NCBI RefSeq assembly: GCF_009017415.1
Contig: NC_092404.1
Span: forward strand, 2,914,001-2,978,000
DNA length: 64,000 bases
Direction of reading: 5' to 3'
Source of the DNA: Aspergillus flavus
Taxonomy: Eukaryota; Ascomycota; Eurotiomycetes; Eurotiales; Aspergillaceae
Below the pieces are notes generated by a model, which did not search any database, was not told the DNA's origin, and was given only the letters and a program-made list of their open reading frames with translations. Positions 45,403 through 57,030 of this stretch are shown in pieces. Positions within the stretch are counted from its first letter, which is position 1, and each line of letters opens with the position of its first letter. A program made the position numbers and the translations under genes.

Positions 45403-47439
45403 CTAACCTCGATCCCTGTGCCGCCTTTCGGATTCAAATTCGGTAAACCCGTCAATACCTCGTCCATCTTGTCCACCGGTTCGAAAATATTCGCTGACAA
45501 CACCGAGGGCATAGCACGTTGCTGCCGTGGCAAACCCACCGATGAGCATCCGGCGTAGGATTTTGCCAGCTCTACTTCTGCTCTTTGGAGGAGGTACATT
45601 GGTTTCAGAGCAATCAGGACCAGGACCAGATGCAGGGCTAGCGGTGTCGGCAGTAATTGATCGACGTGAAGCCTCATCGCTGAACAAGGGTTCGTCTCTC
45701 ACATAGGCACCAAGCTCGCTCTTCGCTTTCTCCACGAGAGACTTTCTAAACACAAGTATATCTCCGCCGCCCGAGACAATTTCGTAGCCATCGGTTTGCA
45801 TCTCTTCGAAATATGGCAAGAACTTGGATGGGTTATTCAGTCGTGGAAGTATTTCTGAAGGGTGAAGGAACTCGTGCGTTGTATGAAAGGATGAGTTTGT
45901 CTCTGCTCGTGTGATCTGGAGGGTCGAAGGATCATATGCTAAAACGCGGTAAGTGTCGCCGATCAGAGAGCTGCCGGCAGTGACATGGGTGTTCTTGTGA
46001 GCATGCTTGCCAGGAAACGATGCATCCGTGCGCTCTTCTTGGACAGGTAACTCAAAGCTTTTGGAACTGTCTTCTGAATGGAATTGAGTCGTACTTTCCA
46101 GTGTGGCGGGTCCGCTTGTTGTTCCGATCACTGACGATGCGGACTCCGGTTCCTGAAACCTCGCTCTTACGTCTTGAGCCCTGATATCGCTGACGGGGTC
46201 TACATAAGAGTCAAACGCGTTATCCAAGTCCTTGCGCGTCTTGCGCCGCACCTCGGACTCTCCATTCAAGCTCTTTGCATTATATAACGAACGGATATCG
46301 CTAGCACGCAGGAGGTCCAGATCCTCTGCCCTCTCTTCTCTCATCCGTAATTCTTGTTGTTGAGCTGGTTCCAGAACTGCGGCGCCGGTGGATTTGTTAT
46401 GGTCTGGGTTGAATCCTGGAGATTTGGAACAATTTTGATTGTCAGGTACATCCGCTTGTGTCCCACGCTCCGAATCGAGTTGCTTTTTCATATCGTTTTC
46501 ATGACTTTCCACTTCTGATACCGGGCGTTCGACGGAATTCTGACGCTGATGAGGTTCATTGAGAGTAGCTCCGCCTGATTCTGTGTCTGCTTGTCCCCTG
46601 ATATTTGATGGATCTGTCTGGTTTTCCTTCACCGGCTCTGAATCTTGCCTTGCACTTGCACCCTCATTTGAATGCTCTTTCGACCGATCGACAACAGAGA
46701 GGTAGCCGCTCTTGTTTTCATACCGCGTGGGGTTTCTGACAAGGGTGTCCGGAGATTCTCTGCCGCCTGTAACGGTGGTTTGCTCGGACGATTTCCTAGG
46801 GACCATACGATTACGAATCGGATCATATTCAAGGTCCTGCACACCCTTGGCCTGCGCAACAGGGGTGGTTCTGTCGATCTCGTCTGCTTTGCCCACGCCG
46901 AAAACCGAACGACACGCCGACATAATCCTATTCTCTATGTTACTGGGGAAGTCCAACACCTGAAACCTTCTCCCGAAAAGCGCTGTGTATGGATCGGCGG
47001 CGATTTCTTTCTGTATCTGCTCCATCCTCTGCTGCATCCGGGCACTTTCCGCTTCCCAGAAGCTCTTCTGAGGGCGTGTCGCATGCTGAGTGGATCCGGG
47101 GCCGTGGGGTTTGGATCTAGTCCAGCCCCATCTTGTATTCCACCACGGGTGACGGTAGTGGTGTTGATGGCCCCATAGTACTTGGGGTTTTCGTGGATGA
47201 ATGGCCGGTGTACCACCTGTTCTCGATTGAGAAAGGCGTTGATATCGGGCTATCCGTATCTGTGCGTAGGCATCAAGGTTTCCGAATCGTTGGCGAGAAC
47301 ATCCCCATAGGTTTCGGACTTGAGTGGAGCTCTTTAGGATGTGGGAGGTGATCTGGTGTGGAGCTGGAGTCGGGCTTGCCGATAACGTTCTGGAAAGCCT
47401 TATCGCTCTCGGATTTGACGGTGGAAGAGGGTACACCAT
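45403..47439 (-). CDS. Uncharacterised protein with possible mitochondrial presequence and C-terminal membrane segment
   Basis: A 678-residue single frame. The N-terminus is rich in Arg, Ser and aromatic residues without acidic ones, as in mitochondrial presequences. A helix SARMQQRMEQIQKEIAADPY, a motif YDPIRNRMVPRK, and a long hydrophilic and probably disordered middle (about 220-520) follow. The best-ordered part is near 520-600: IGDTYRVLAYDPSTLQITRA, EFLHPSEILPRLNNPSKFLP, and GYEIVSGGGDILVFRK. A hydrophobic stretch at about 632-655 (MLIGGFATAATCYALGVVSE) would anchor it. I recall such proteins only as conserved hypotheticals of Eurotiomycetes. Localisation to mitochondria is inferred from the N-terminus. 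The gene is convergent with the plus-strand gene to its left. Confidence 0.7.
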   Translation of the reverse strand: MVYPLPPSNPRAIRLSRTLSASPTPAPHQITSHILKSSTQVRNLWGCSRQRFGNLDAYAQIRIARYQRLSQSRTGGTPAIHPRKPQVLWGHQHHYRHPWWNTRWGWTRSKPHGPGSTQHATRPQKSFWEAESARMQQRMEQIQKEIAADPYTALFGRRFQVLDFPSNIENRIMSACRSVFGVGKADEIDRTTPVAQAKGVQDLEYDPIRNRMVPRKSSEQTTVTGGRESPDTLVRNPTRYENKSGYLSVVDRSKEHSNEGASARQDSEPVKENQTDPSNIRGQADTESGGATLNEPHQRQNSVERPVSEVESHENDMKKQLDSERGTQADVPDNQNCSKSPGFNPDHNKSTGAAVLEPAQQQELRMREERAEDLDLLRASDIRSLYNAKSLNGESEVRRKTRKDLDNAFDSYVDPVSDIRAQDVRARFQEPESASSVIGTTSGPATLESTTQFHSEDSSKSFELPVQEERTDASFPGKHAHKNTHVTAGSSLIGDTYRVLAYDPSTLQITRAETNSSFHTTHEFLHPSEILPRLNNPSKFLPYFEEMQTDGYEIVSGGGDILVFRKSLVEKAKSELGAYVRDEPLFSDEASRRSITADTASPASGPGPDCSETNVPPPKSRSRAGKILRRMLIGGFATAATCYALGVVSEYFRTGGQDGRGIDGFTEFESERRHRDRG

Positions 47440-47759
47440 GGTTGCAAACGAATAGTATCACATTGCAGGCCAACTCAGGTAAAAAGAAGCAGGGAACTCA
47501 GGATAACTCGTAGCGTTTGATGACGTGGGGAAAGCAAGAGCAATTGGACGCAAGGCGGAAGAGAGCTGGAGTGGGGTCATCTGATTAAGATTGGCAGCCT
47601 GAGGCAGACATCCATTCTACTCTACGTGAGACGTACATACTGTATGTACATACGTCTTTAGGATCACAGCCATCAAATCTTCTCGCTTGAAAGAGCTCAT
47701 GAGCGTACAATGCTCCCCTGTGATAACATTCAAAGTCTACGTGGAACCAAAATTGCATT
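47440..47759. other. Spacer between two minus-strand genes
   Basis: 320 bp containing the promoter of the 45.4-kb gene. A tatgtacataC-type palindromic stretch lies near 47637-47652. Nothing else seen. Confidence 0.4.
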
Positions 47760-49440
47760 CTACCCACAGCATGTCAACTCCTCACACAACGTTCCGCACA
47801 TCATTTGGCATTTCTCCAGCGATCTCTTGCGTAGCTCCTGCACGGTCTCCACCGATTCATGTTCTGTACAGATGACCTCCGCCATGGAACACGTTTCCGG
47901 CTGGAGTGTTGCCGAATGGATGCCGTACGCATGAAAGCACTCGTTGATGGTCTTGGTCGTCTTGGCAAAGTTCGTTACGGACGGATCGGAGACTACGACG
48001 TGGACCGATGCCAGAGTCTTGTTCTGATTCAGACGCCAGATGTGAAGCTCGTGGATGGCTAAAACACCAGGTACCTATGCACACTGATCAGCATTGAAGT
48101 CCATCATACGAAGTCGGGTCACAAGGATGGCTTCTCTGGATGTTGCTCCCGAAGCATTAGTACGTGCCTTTTCCAGATCATGTTTAACGTCCGCCGGATC
48201 CAACCCGTTTGGAGCGCTCTCCAACAGAATCAGGCCAGATCGTCGCACTATACACAGTCTCAGCTGAGTCACCACGCAATCCAAGACGAGATCAAGATAC
48301 CGAGAGGAAGTGAAGACAGCATAATCATCATGGCGATCCCCATACTTGTGCCTGGATCTGCATAGTACCTGCCCTCATAATGTGCCAGCCAGATCACCAA
48401 GGCCGCAGCCATGACCCCTAGGTTATTGGCCGCATCGCTGACCACGTGGAGCAAAACACCTAGCATACCCAAATCATGTCCCAGGGAGGTCGGTTGCGTG
48501 CCATGCATTTGGTGTTTGTGATTATGATGCTGCATGATGGGGATGATCGTCAGTAATTCTCAACACTGCCGATACTACTTCCCACAAACGAACCTCGGAG
48601 ATATCTGACTCATAACTGCTATGTGGAATCGGGGACAACGGTCCTGCCGAATGCTCATGATGGCCGTGTCCGTGGTCATGTTCTGCCCATCTTTCAGTTT
48701 CGTATCATAACGAGCAAAGCCCTCTTTACCAGAGACCAGACGCACCATGCAGGAAGATTGCACTGATCAGATTCAGACCCAACCCCACAGCGCCCATGAT
48801 GAACATAAGCTTGGGATTCTCCACATCTAACTTGGATTAGCGGCAACATGTCTGATTAGACAGGGAAACCAACACTGCATTGAAATGAATCGCTCTATCG
48901 ATTGTAGGAACACGCTGATCCCCAGGGCGAAAAGAAGCGCACCGTTAAAGAAAGCGCCGAGTAGCTGGGCTCGCTGCCATCCGAAGGACAAGGATTTGGG
49001 CGCATCGTCTGTCTCGGACACCTATGCTCAGAGGGGTCGGAGTCCACCCGTTAGTCGTTTGTGTAGTCTTTGGGAAGAGTCCAGGTATCCTACCCTGAGA
49101 GCCACCAATGCCACTATAAAGCCGATCAGATCATTCAACTAAGTAATGATTAGCAACGCCTCCACGCAGCTCATCTGTAAGTATGAATCCGTACGTAGTG
49201 GAAGGCATCAGCGATCAAAGCCAAAGAATGCGTATAAAATCCGACTATGAGACAATCTCAGCGACTATCCTCCACTCAGACGACCGATCCTGAGACAACA
49301 AGGCGCAAACACCAGAAACGCAGGAAAGGGAGGAAGAAGAACAACAAGGCGTCTTTACTGGAAATCTCCGCCACGAAGAAAACCGAGGAAATCCCAATCA
49401 CTGCGGACAAACGCTGTGAGCGCGTTATTTTGAAGCCCAT
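47760..49440 (-). CDS. ZRC1: Cation diffusion facilitator, ZRC1/COT1-type zinc transporter
   Basis: The gene begins MGFKITRSQRLSAVIGISSV (ATG at 49440). Exons include 49359-49440, 49195-49244, 49094-49138, 48874-49021, then from 48826 down. The joined protein has the CDF hallmarks: HSLALIADAFHYLNDLIGF with the intramembrane His/Asp zinc site, QLLGAFFNGALLFALGISVF, ENPKLMFIMGAVGLGLNLIS, a His-rich loop (HDHGHGHHEHS), the second site HVVSDAANNLGVM, and the cytoplasmic domain LAIHELHIWRL to the stop at 47760. Yeast Zrc1/Cot1 load zinc and cobalt into the vacuole by proton exchange. One intron after DLEK seems to use a GC donor (GCACGT) with a TAG acceptor at VPGVLAIHE. All conserved residues look intact. 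The duplicated unit starts 98 bp before the ATG, so this gene is not duplicated. Confidence 0.88.
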
Positions 49441-49570
49441 TCTTCCGCTTCTTTTCGTGCAGTTCGATGTTGAAGGTGAAAAGCAAAGTCGGGGAACATT
49501 CGAATCTAATCGATCTCAATTCCAAACGCGACCGAGAAAGGATGGGTGAGTTTGGACCACCCCCTTGCGT

Positions 49571-50443
49571 GGAAATTCCCTTTGGAATGTGTGATGTGTT
49601 CTCTCGACGTGCTGAGAGAGGAAGAGGAAAGGGGGCTGAGGGTACTCTAGGTTTATTTGGATCTACGACAGTGGTGAAACAATTCCGCAGTGAATGAGTA
49701 AGTATATCCATATGAGGTGGAACATGACCAGTATCGGACAATTTCCCATGCAGAGACTGACCCCCAAAAATAGACTGTGTACATACAATCAGAAGACTAC
49801 TGCTATTGCTCCCAGTCATCATACTATCGACGTGTCATCAATAGAGAAGCACGAAGGCTGGCTGATATTCCCCTTCGTTCAGCATGCACCCACATTGCAA
49901 TTACTACTGGCTTGCCCCTGACGAAGTCCAGTCTCGTGTTACCAACCCAAGGGACAAGGGAGGATTTTAAATGTAGCCGAACTGGAAAATATCCATGAGG
50001 AGACACGAAAGAGCGCAGTTGCCGCACGTCACCGTCATCCATGCGGGATCTTGATCTACGTTCTATGCCATTGCTTTTCTGCCCAGTGATGTCGTGGCTA
50101 AATCGAACTGTTTATAGAATAGGACTGGGGATCAACTTCCTACCAGATTCTAAAACCGGTTGACAGTTCCGGTTGAACGTCATAACGGACATGCATGCTT
50201 CAGGATGAGCCGCACGTAATATCGAGGAACGTGTACCAACATGTTCTCACACCATCGTGCGGATATCTTCAATATGTTCATACTCATGGCCTTGCAAAAC
50301 CTGCAGAGTGCCACACATCTATCTAGGTCAATATATACATCCCATGCGTGAAGGAGGAAGAAAGAAGGAAAACGAAATGGTATACAACACCCAAGTCTAA
50401 TGCACCAAAATGGGAGGAACGTAGGATCAACGTGGAATCATCA
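49571..50443. other. Spacer between the zinc transporter promoter and AFG1 3' end
   Basis: No gene is supported; it begins within the transporter's upstream region. The same sequence lies at 59792-60664 in the second copy. Confidence 0.45.
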
Positions 50444-52274
50444 TCACATATTATCCTCACTCCAATGACTCCTCACTTTCTTCCATGCGTCGTGCTCGCT
50501 TTTCCCCTGCTCAGCATTCAATCCGACCCCCAACCCCCGCTCCACCCATTGCTTGCTGCCCATCTCGGAGAGACGCGAGAGCGCTCGGGCAAATGCAAAC
50601 CGTTCCTCGTCACCGCTGAAGATGGATGTGGACTTGAGAGCTTGCATGGATAGACCAAGGTCGTCCATCATCATGCGCATTGCGTCGGAGAGATCGCTCC
50701 CTTCGCCATCCCCGAGAGAGCTCTTCATTTCCGCCTCGGAGAGGAAGAGGTTGGTCAAAGGCACTTCCGTGGTCAGGACTAGTTTGGCCTGGAGGAGATT
50801 AGTCTAGTTCGTCTCCGTGTGGTGGGAGTGCTTACCCTGCTTTCATAGACGGCATCAATGAAAGTAATGAACCGACGAGCGAGATCTCGCTGATTCAAGG
50901 TCATCCCGGGCACGTCCGTGATGATAAAGGCGTCATAGTTCCGAACTAACTCCAGGTAGTCTGCAGCTCCTGTCGCTCGACCGATCAGCTGCTGAAAGCT
51001 AAACTGAGCGGCTCTGCCGCTCGCCAGGGGAACCTCGATCTTGCGGCCCCAGACCTCCTGCGTTTCTGGATGGGGAGGATCTTTAGGATCACCCAGGAAC
51101 TCGAACCATTTCTGGGCGTGTTGGTCAGCATCCTGACCCAGTGGGTGGTGGTAGACGCCGGAAGGCGGCCGAGGGATTTTGCGGTAGTCTGTGGGGGAGT
51201 TCAAGTTGATCACGTCCAGAGCGGTTTTCAGCAGGTTGATGCACGGGATGAACGACTCCCGCTGGATGCCATTCTTGTATAGATCGTCGGGGTGCCTGTT
51301 GGAAGTGGTGATGAGCACGACCCCATGGGACATGAGGGACTCCAGAAGCCTCCGCAGAATCATAGCATCCGCAACATCCGTACACTGGAACTCGTCGAAA
51401 CACAACACACTCGATTTCTCGGCAATGGCCGCTGCTACCAAAGGCAACGCATCAAAATCATTGCCGTACTGCATTTTGACCACATGCATGCGCTTATGGA
51501 CATCTTGCATGAAATTGTGGAAATGAATACGAGACTTGGACACGATATTCGACGGCAAGGTCTCGTAGAACAAATCCATGAGCATTGTTTTCCCACACCC
51601 GACATCTCCATACATATACAGGCCTTTCGGAAGGTTCTCAGGGATGATTAACTCTTCCTTTGCCTTGCCACGCCCGAACAAAGAGCCCAGGAATGAAGTT
51701 TTCGGCTGAAGATCCAAGGATTCGGGATTCGGGTGGATGACGGCCGGAGGATGGTAGCCTCGTAGCCTTTCGTGTAAGTCCTGTAGCCTCCCAATTATCT
51801 CTGCGCGTGAATCCAATCATCAGCATTCACCATACCCCTTGGGGTTGACCGTAAATAGCGGAGAAGAGGGTAGGACGTACGTCTCTGGTATGGGTCATCC
51901 CGTAGCCGACCCTGTTGCACTCGCGCATCATACTCTTTTAAAGGACCACCCTGTAGCTCAGCTGCAACATCCGACCTGGCCTCATTCGCTGCTGCTGTTG
52001 CGTACTGTCGCATATACTCATGACCCAGCCGTGGCCCACGGGTATTCAAGCCTTTGGTTATATGGATGATTGCCGGGCTTGGCGTCTGGGAACGGCTCAC
52101 ACTGGCATATGACCGTTGTACACTTCTTCTGCATTGTCTGGCATAGGCCGGCCTCGTGCCTCGAGGCAGTATTGACACCCTTCGAGACCCCAGCGTGGCT
52201 GGAATGTAGTCCACGCAGAGTCTCGCCGACGACCCGCTCACTGGCATCGATGCGGTGTGTAAGAGTAGCTTCAA
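50444..52274 (-). CDS. AFG1: AFG1/LACE1-type mitochondrial AAA ATPase (copy 1)
   Basis: Exons 51881-52274, 50836-51800 and 50444-50788 (introns 80 and 41 nt, GT-AG) encode 567 residues. The first 130 residues are basic and Ser-rich, in line with a mitochondrial presequence. The ATPase core shows GLYMYGDVGCGKT (P-loop about 196-203), IHFHNFMQDVHKRMH, SVLCFDEFQCTDVADAMILR (Walker B about 263-270), LITTSNRHPDDLY, and FITFIDAVYESR. This is the Afg1/LACE1 family (PF03969), which in yeast and mammals helps degrade complex IV subunits and other mitochondrial proteins. An identical second copy lies 10,221 bp to the right. Both copies look fully functional. Confidence 0.93.
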
Positions 52275-55209
52275 CTTTTGCTTTGCTTCCTTGCGGGTTC
52301 CTTCAACTTTCCCCTGACTAACCGAGTGTTCTTGCGTACTCGGATCCGCGCATGTACGGTGTGTATCGTTCGTCGCGCAACAGGAATTGTCTTGAAGCCG
52401 AGGTTATTAATCGCGAATCGGAATGACGGAGGAAAATCACTGTTCGGCTGCGGGTGAAGGGTGGGGAACGTCTGGCAGAAGGTAGTCAGTCGTTCAACTC
52501 CATTGCATTTCCACATAAAAAGACCGGACAGGGTCAAGGTCGTAAGCTTACCAACTGTGAAGGGAACCGAGAAGCGTCTAAAACAACTTGTATGTATAGT
52601 GTATACTCCGTACTTACATCAAGTTCTGGAGCGAGTTATGGTCGGAAGAAGGTTTACCCTTTTCGACACCACCGCCTTCCGCTTCTAGTATTTAATGCCT
52701 TACGCCCAAGGCTTCATTATTTCCAGATATGGAAGCGTCAGCCACAACACTTGCACCGCCTCACAGCATGTTGCAGCCTTCGCCAACATGACTATAGAAA
52801 GCCTCGCAGGAGAAATCAGCTGTTGAAGGCCATTTATTTTGGTAGATATGATGGTTGAAAGGTATAATACAGCGAGAAAGCGTAGAGATTTCGACTCCGT
52901 ACAACTTCGGACTGACTGACCTCGTCGCTTTGACCGACAAGGCTCATGAACTGGGAAGCTATAATGTAATGCTTGAAATCAACTCGATGAATGATAGCTC
53001 AGCTTGTCGCTGCTCAAAACTCTCCGATCCGGTGCAGAACCTCAGGCGGATTTTGCGTTGATCAGGGAGTCCCAGCAGTTCCAGTGGCCTGCTGATAACA
53101 TTGGGCAAATTCTTGTAACCACAAAGCAGCCTCATATGCTGTGGACTTTTTAATTTCTTGCTTAATGAAACCTTCCCCTCGTCGTGTTTGTCTGGCGATC
53201 ATGCTCGCTTTGCTGGTAGCATTCAAATCATCGATTGATCTTGGTGTCCATGACATGGTTGGGTCTATGGTCACCCGTGAAAGACCTTGTACTCCCATAC
53301 ATCAGCTAATAACCCTGGACCACAGCGAGTATCTTCCTAATCGGCGTAGGTGTGGGCACGCTCTTCTCCAGACCTTCCCCGATCCCTTTGATTCAACCGT
53401 GTTCTACTTAATCGCCATTAACTTGTTCCATGGTTCGTCTTGGCTAAGACTGTGATGCCAAATCCCAGCACCATTATCACATTCTGGTTCCGGAGCCTTG
53501 TCTGCAACCACAGGTGGTGGTGGCAGAAGGCATTATCGGCTACATTTGGGCTGCTATCCCCTTTCAATGTGCCCTTAGCCAACCTAGTTTCATACCGGGG
53601 CTCTCAAAGCTACGACATGTGCCGCTCCCTTCTTAATAATGGTGTGAGATTTCAGCCAAGCCGAAGAATTAATTTTCCTGCGGCCGGACATGGCAGTGGC
53701 CACTTTGGTAGGTAGTTTTGAGATGGCTAACTACCAATGTGGCAAGATTGGAGTCTTTCAGGTGAGTCTCAAAAGCTAAGGTTGCACTGTTGCTCCCTAA
53801 CATCCTGTTTTGGAGACGCAACTTCTGGTCTGTTATTGACCTACGCACACGTGCGAGGTCTTATATCCGTAGTTCTAGTAGGCATACGTGATCTGATAAA
53901 TGATAATCCCGTGGGGGTGTATTGTAAGCATGAACACCCAGTTTGGCTTCATTTTCTTTGCGATACGTTGAAGAGCGTCCTCGGAGACTTCCTATTCTAG
54001 AGGATAACAGGAAATATCTGGTGATTTTCCTAGGTTAAAAATAAATGATTCTTCGACCAGCTGATTCTACTACAAGCTGATGTTGACATACACTAACTTC
54101 TATAAAATTCTCCAACAGGAGTTATACTTGACGGGAAATGCCTGGGTGCTGACCAAGTAAACCAAACAACAGGGTCAGGAAGCCCAGCTTCCACGCGGTC
54201 TTACGGCATATGTCTCTATTACTTGGTTTGCCCTAGTTGTGATTCCTTGATTAGGTGTGGGTTGGACAACTGCATGACACTGTGACGCCGTGGACTCTCT
54301 TGAGATGTGCGAGAGTCAGATAGACGTAATGCAATGCAAGGCGTGGACATAACTAGTTATATACACTGGCACTTTTCCAAATACTTACAAGTAGCCATCA
54401 GGACTGATAAAGCTCAAGAATCCGGGAAGGAATAGATAATGTGTTCAAGTAGACTTCTTACGTTTTGTCGAGCTGCGAAATGGGGAGATATCGTCTTCGT
54501 AGGTTATGATTCAACAGTACTTCGAATGCAGATGAGTCATGCATGTGTGCAGCATTACTACAGCCTCCAAATGACAAGCACAGGAATTCACTGGAGCCCA
54601 ATATCAATGGTCAATCACAGGCTCTGTGGTATTCGTGGCATACGTTCTACTTTACTAAAAAACCGGTCCATTGTCTAACTTAATATAGGCAGTCTAACCG
54701 ACCTCCTCTTGAAAACCCTCATGAGTCATGGCGCTCCCCCTATGCCGTAGTGATCGGCGGGGTAGTTATTGTGCGAGGCACGCTGTGTAATTGATAAGCA
54801 GATGTAGAGGTGAGTCAGAAGATGAGCAAGAAGGTAACTAAGGAGTAGTTACCTTGGAAGCATAAGCAAGCACTATGGAGTTATGGACCAGTTACGGTCC
54901 TGCCTCTGCCCGTTTGGGGGCTTAGGGTGCACGTGACCTCATCCGTTCATTTTGATTGATGGGATATAGGCAGACGATCACCTGACGCACAGCCATCTCT
55001 CTATCATCTTTCATTGTCAATCTGCCGTTATATATTCCGTACATTCTACTCGTATAGCTGTTACGTATCCAGTTGGGAGTGTATTCGTCGGTATCCAACA
55101 GTTCAGCCACAGACTCCAGTTGACGTGAACAAGCGCCACTGCCCGGTCTTCTACCACAATATATCCATTTCTCCTTCCTGCCAATCTTTACTCCTGCTCC
55201 AGCGGCATA
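52275..55209. other. 2.9-kb spacer without an assigned gene
   Basis: It holds the AFG1 promoter and a long stretch with only short frames. A minus-strand frame at 53062-53298 (ends WLQEFAQCYQQATGTAGTP) and two plus-strand frames near 53.1-53.7 kb are the largest; none has a recognisable domain. A TACTCCGTA motif is at 52604. The sequence from 52275 to 53779 is repeated at 62496-64000. Confidence 0.45.
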
Positions 55210-55893
55210 ATGTCTGACACGCCTGAAGGTATTGTTGAATACGGCTACGACAATATTACAGAATGGTATCTGCAGTGGGTGAAGAGCCAGAAGTCACCAC
55301 GAGAAAGATACACCAAGATGCTCCTAGACAAGCTGCAACCTTCACCCTCTATTCTAGAGCTTGGTTGCGGGCCCGGAGTTCCTATTCTAAGAATGCTTCT
55401 TGACCAAGGCGCTCAAGTGGTCGCCAATGATCTCTCATCCAAGCAGATCGAGTTAGCCAAGGCCCGTTGCCCGGAGGCCAAGCTGGTTACGGGCAGCATG
55501 ACCACCCTCACTTTCGAGCCTATGAGCTTCCATGGTGTCATTAGCTTCTATGCACTGTTCCACCTTCCACGGTCGCAGCTCAAGGCCATGCTCACTACGA
55601 TCTATGATTGGTTGAAGCCCGGGGGTGTCTTCGTCTTTAATCTTGCAACTGTCGATGAAGAAGAAATCCATGGCGAATTCCTAGGATATGGGATGTTCTG
55701 GAGCAGCTATAGTGTGGATCAGAACCGAGCAATGTTAACAGAAATCGGATTTGATATCTTACAGATGGAAGTATTGCACGCAAATGATGGAACGTTGGAG
55801 GAGGGGGATCCGGACTATGATTCCGAGTTTATGTGGGTAATGGCACGAAAGAAAGAATCTCCCGACGGTCTAAGAAATGTACAAGCAGTGTGA
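55210..55893 (+). CDS. Class I SAM-dependent methyltransferase
   Basis: A 227-residue intronless frame. The SAM-binding motif I ILELGCGPGVPILRML (about 48-63) is followed by VVANDLSSKQIELAKARC (motif II region), LVTGSMTTLTF, then VISFYALFHLPRSQLKAML and IYDWLKPGGVFVFNLAT. This is a Methyltransf_11/25-type fold, complete in length for a small soluble enzyme. The substrate cannot be inferred; relatives act on small molecules in secondary metabolism. The start at 55210 is preceded by CT-rich sequence (ttctccttcctgcc). The gene lies within duplicated unit 1, and its second copy would fall outside the window. Confidence 0.88.
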   Translation: MSDTPEGIVEYGYDNITEWYLQWVKSQKSPRERYTKMLLDKLQPSPSILELGCGPGVPILRMLLDQGAQVVANDLSSKQIELAKARCPEAKLVTGSMTTLTFEPMSFHGVISFYALFHLPRSQLKAMLTTIYDWLKPGGVFVFNLATVDEEEIHGEFLGYGMFWSSYSVDQNRAMLTEIGFDILQMEVLHANDGTLEEGDPDYDSEFMWVMARKKESPDGLRNVQAV

Positions 55894-57030
55894 TGGCTTC
55901 TCTGTATCTGTTCTGTTCTATTCGCTTTAGTTGAGTTTGTTGTCACTGGTAGTTATCAGAACTACCAAAAGTCACCACGCACCACTACACATTCAAGAAT
56001 GTGGAATTGATGGATATGTATCTATAATGGATTTGAATCCATGGGGGGAAAGGCGCAGGGAGTTCTCTGGTGGTTACACTAGAAACTGAATATATTCCTA
56101 TCCAAAGGTGCTCTAGCTCTTGTTCTCATCCTATTTCTCGCTCTCGTGGTCCCAACTAAAGGTTCAGTGGCTGAATAGTTCCAGCTAGTATTGCAGGAAT
56201 CGTCGAATCGGACTGACTCTAACACACCACAGAATGCAGAAGTTTGACCAATTCTACCACTGAGTTGCCCATAAGGAATAACTAATTCATGAATGTCAGA
56301 AGTCCTGACTGACCACACCACGCGAGATAACAGGGTTGGAATACAGAGGGGCTTCCTGGCAATACTATGTTCCCAAAGGATTATCATACAATTACACTAA
56401 GCTAGATTATATATCTTAGGATATGGATGTGCAATGCCAGTTGATTATTGTCAGCAATATTGTTGGGAAACTTGCCTGTTATTGGGATATGTATCATGTA
56501 CCCTGTACATCATGGATATCACCTTCAGACTAGCGCGTAGCCCTGCCACTTACCGCACACAACAATTGGTGGGACAGTCGGACTCTCGATTGTCGGAGCT
56601 ATTATGCAAACTAGACCGAGAGCGGGGTACGGACTGAGGGAAGGATACTTGTCTTCACTTCATGGAAGGAACCTTGTGGAAGCTGTGTTGCAAGATGGTC
56701 ATAGATGTATATTTAAAATCAATCCCATCATGTTCCAAATGACATTGTGGACAAGTGTTACTGACTAACGCTGAACTGAAAGGAGGCTTGGACTATGTTG
56801 AAGAATATGATTCGTCACATGGCCTAGTCAGTCAGCAGTGCCAGCTCATACCCAGACAGCCTCGTTTGCCTTCCCTGCTTTGCATTCAAAGGACCTGAAG
56901 CTCTGTGCTTATATTACCAAAAAATAAAATTTTGCATCTATTTTGTCCTTGAAAATCTTGTATTCTGTTATGAACTATCCTAGTATAAAGTTTCCCTGTT
57001 TGGTATAATCTGCGATGCCGTGGTTGGAAA
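55894..57030. other. Intergenic stretch before the PNP-NACHT gene
   Basis: 1.1 kb without a gene. A short tRNA-like stretch on the minus strand near 56195-56280 did not fold acceptably. Confidence 0.4.

Noticed and set aside
53062..53715. Short frames on both strands upstream of AFG1 (also at 63283-63936)
   Set aside because: No recognisable motif and no consistent exon chain could be built.
56028..56048. Possible tRNA B box (ggatttgaatcc) on the plus strand
   Set aside because: It is a simple palindrome with a 4-base loop and there is no matching A box or acceptor.
56190..56285. tRNA-like stretch on the minus strand (A-box-like actcagtggtagaa and a B-box-like gattcga)
   Set aside because: The T-arm has an extra base, the anticodon stem does not pair and no acceptor stem closes.
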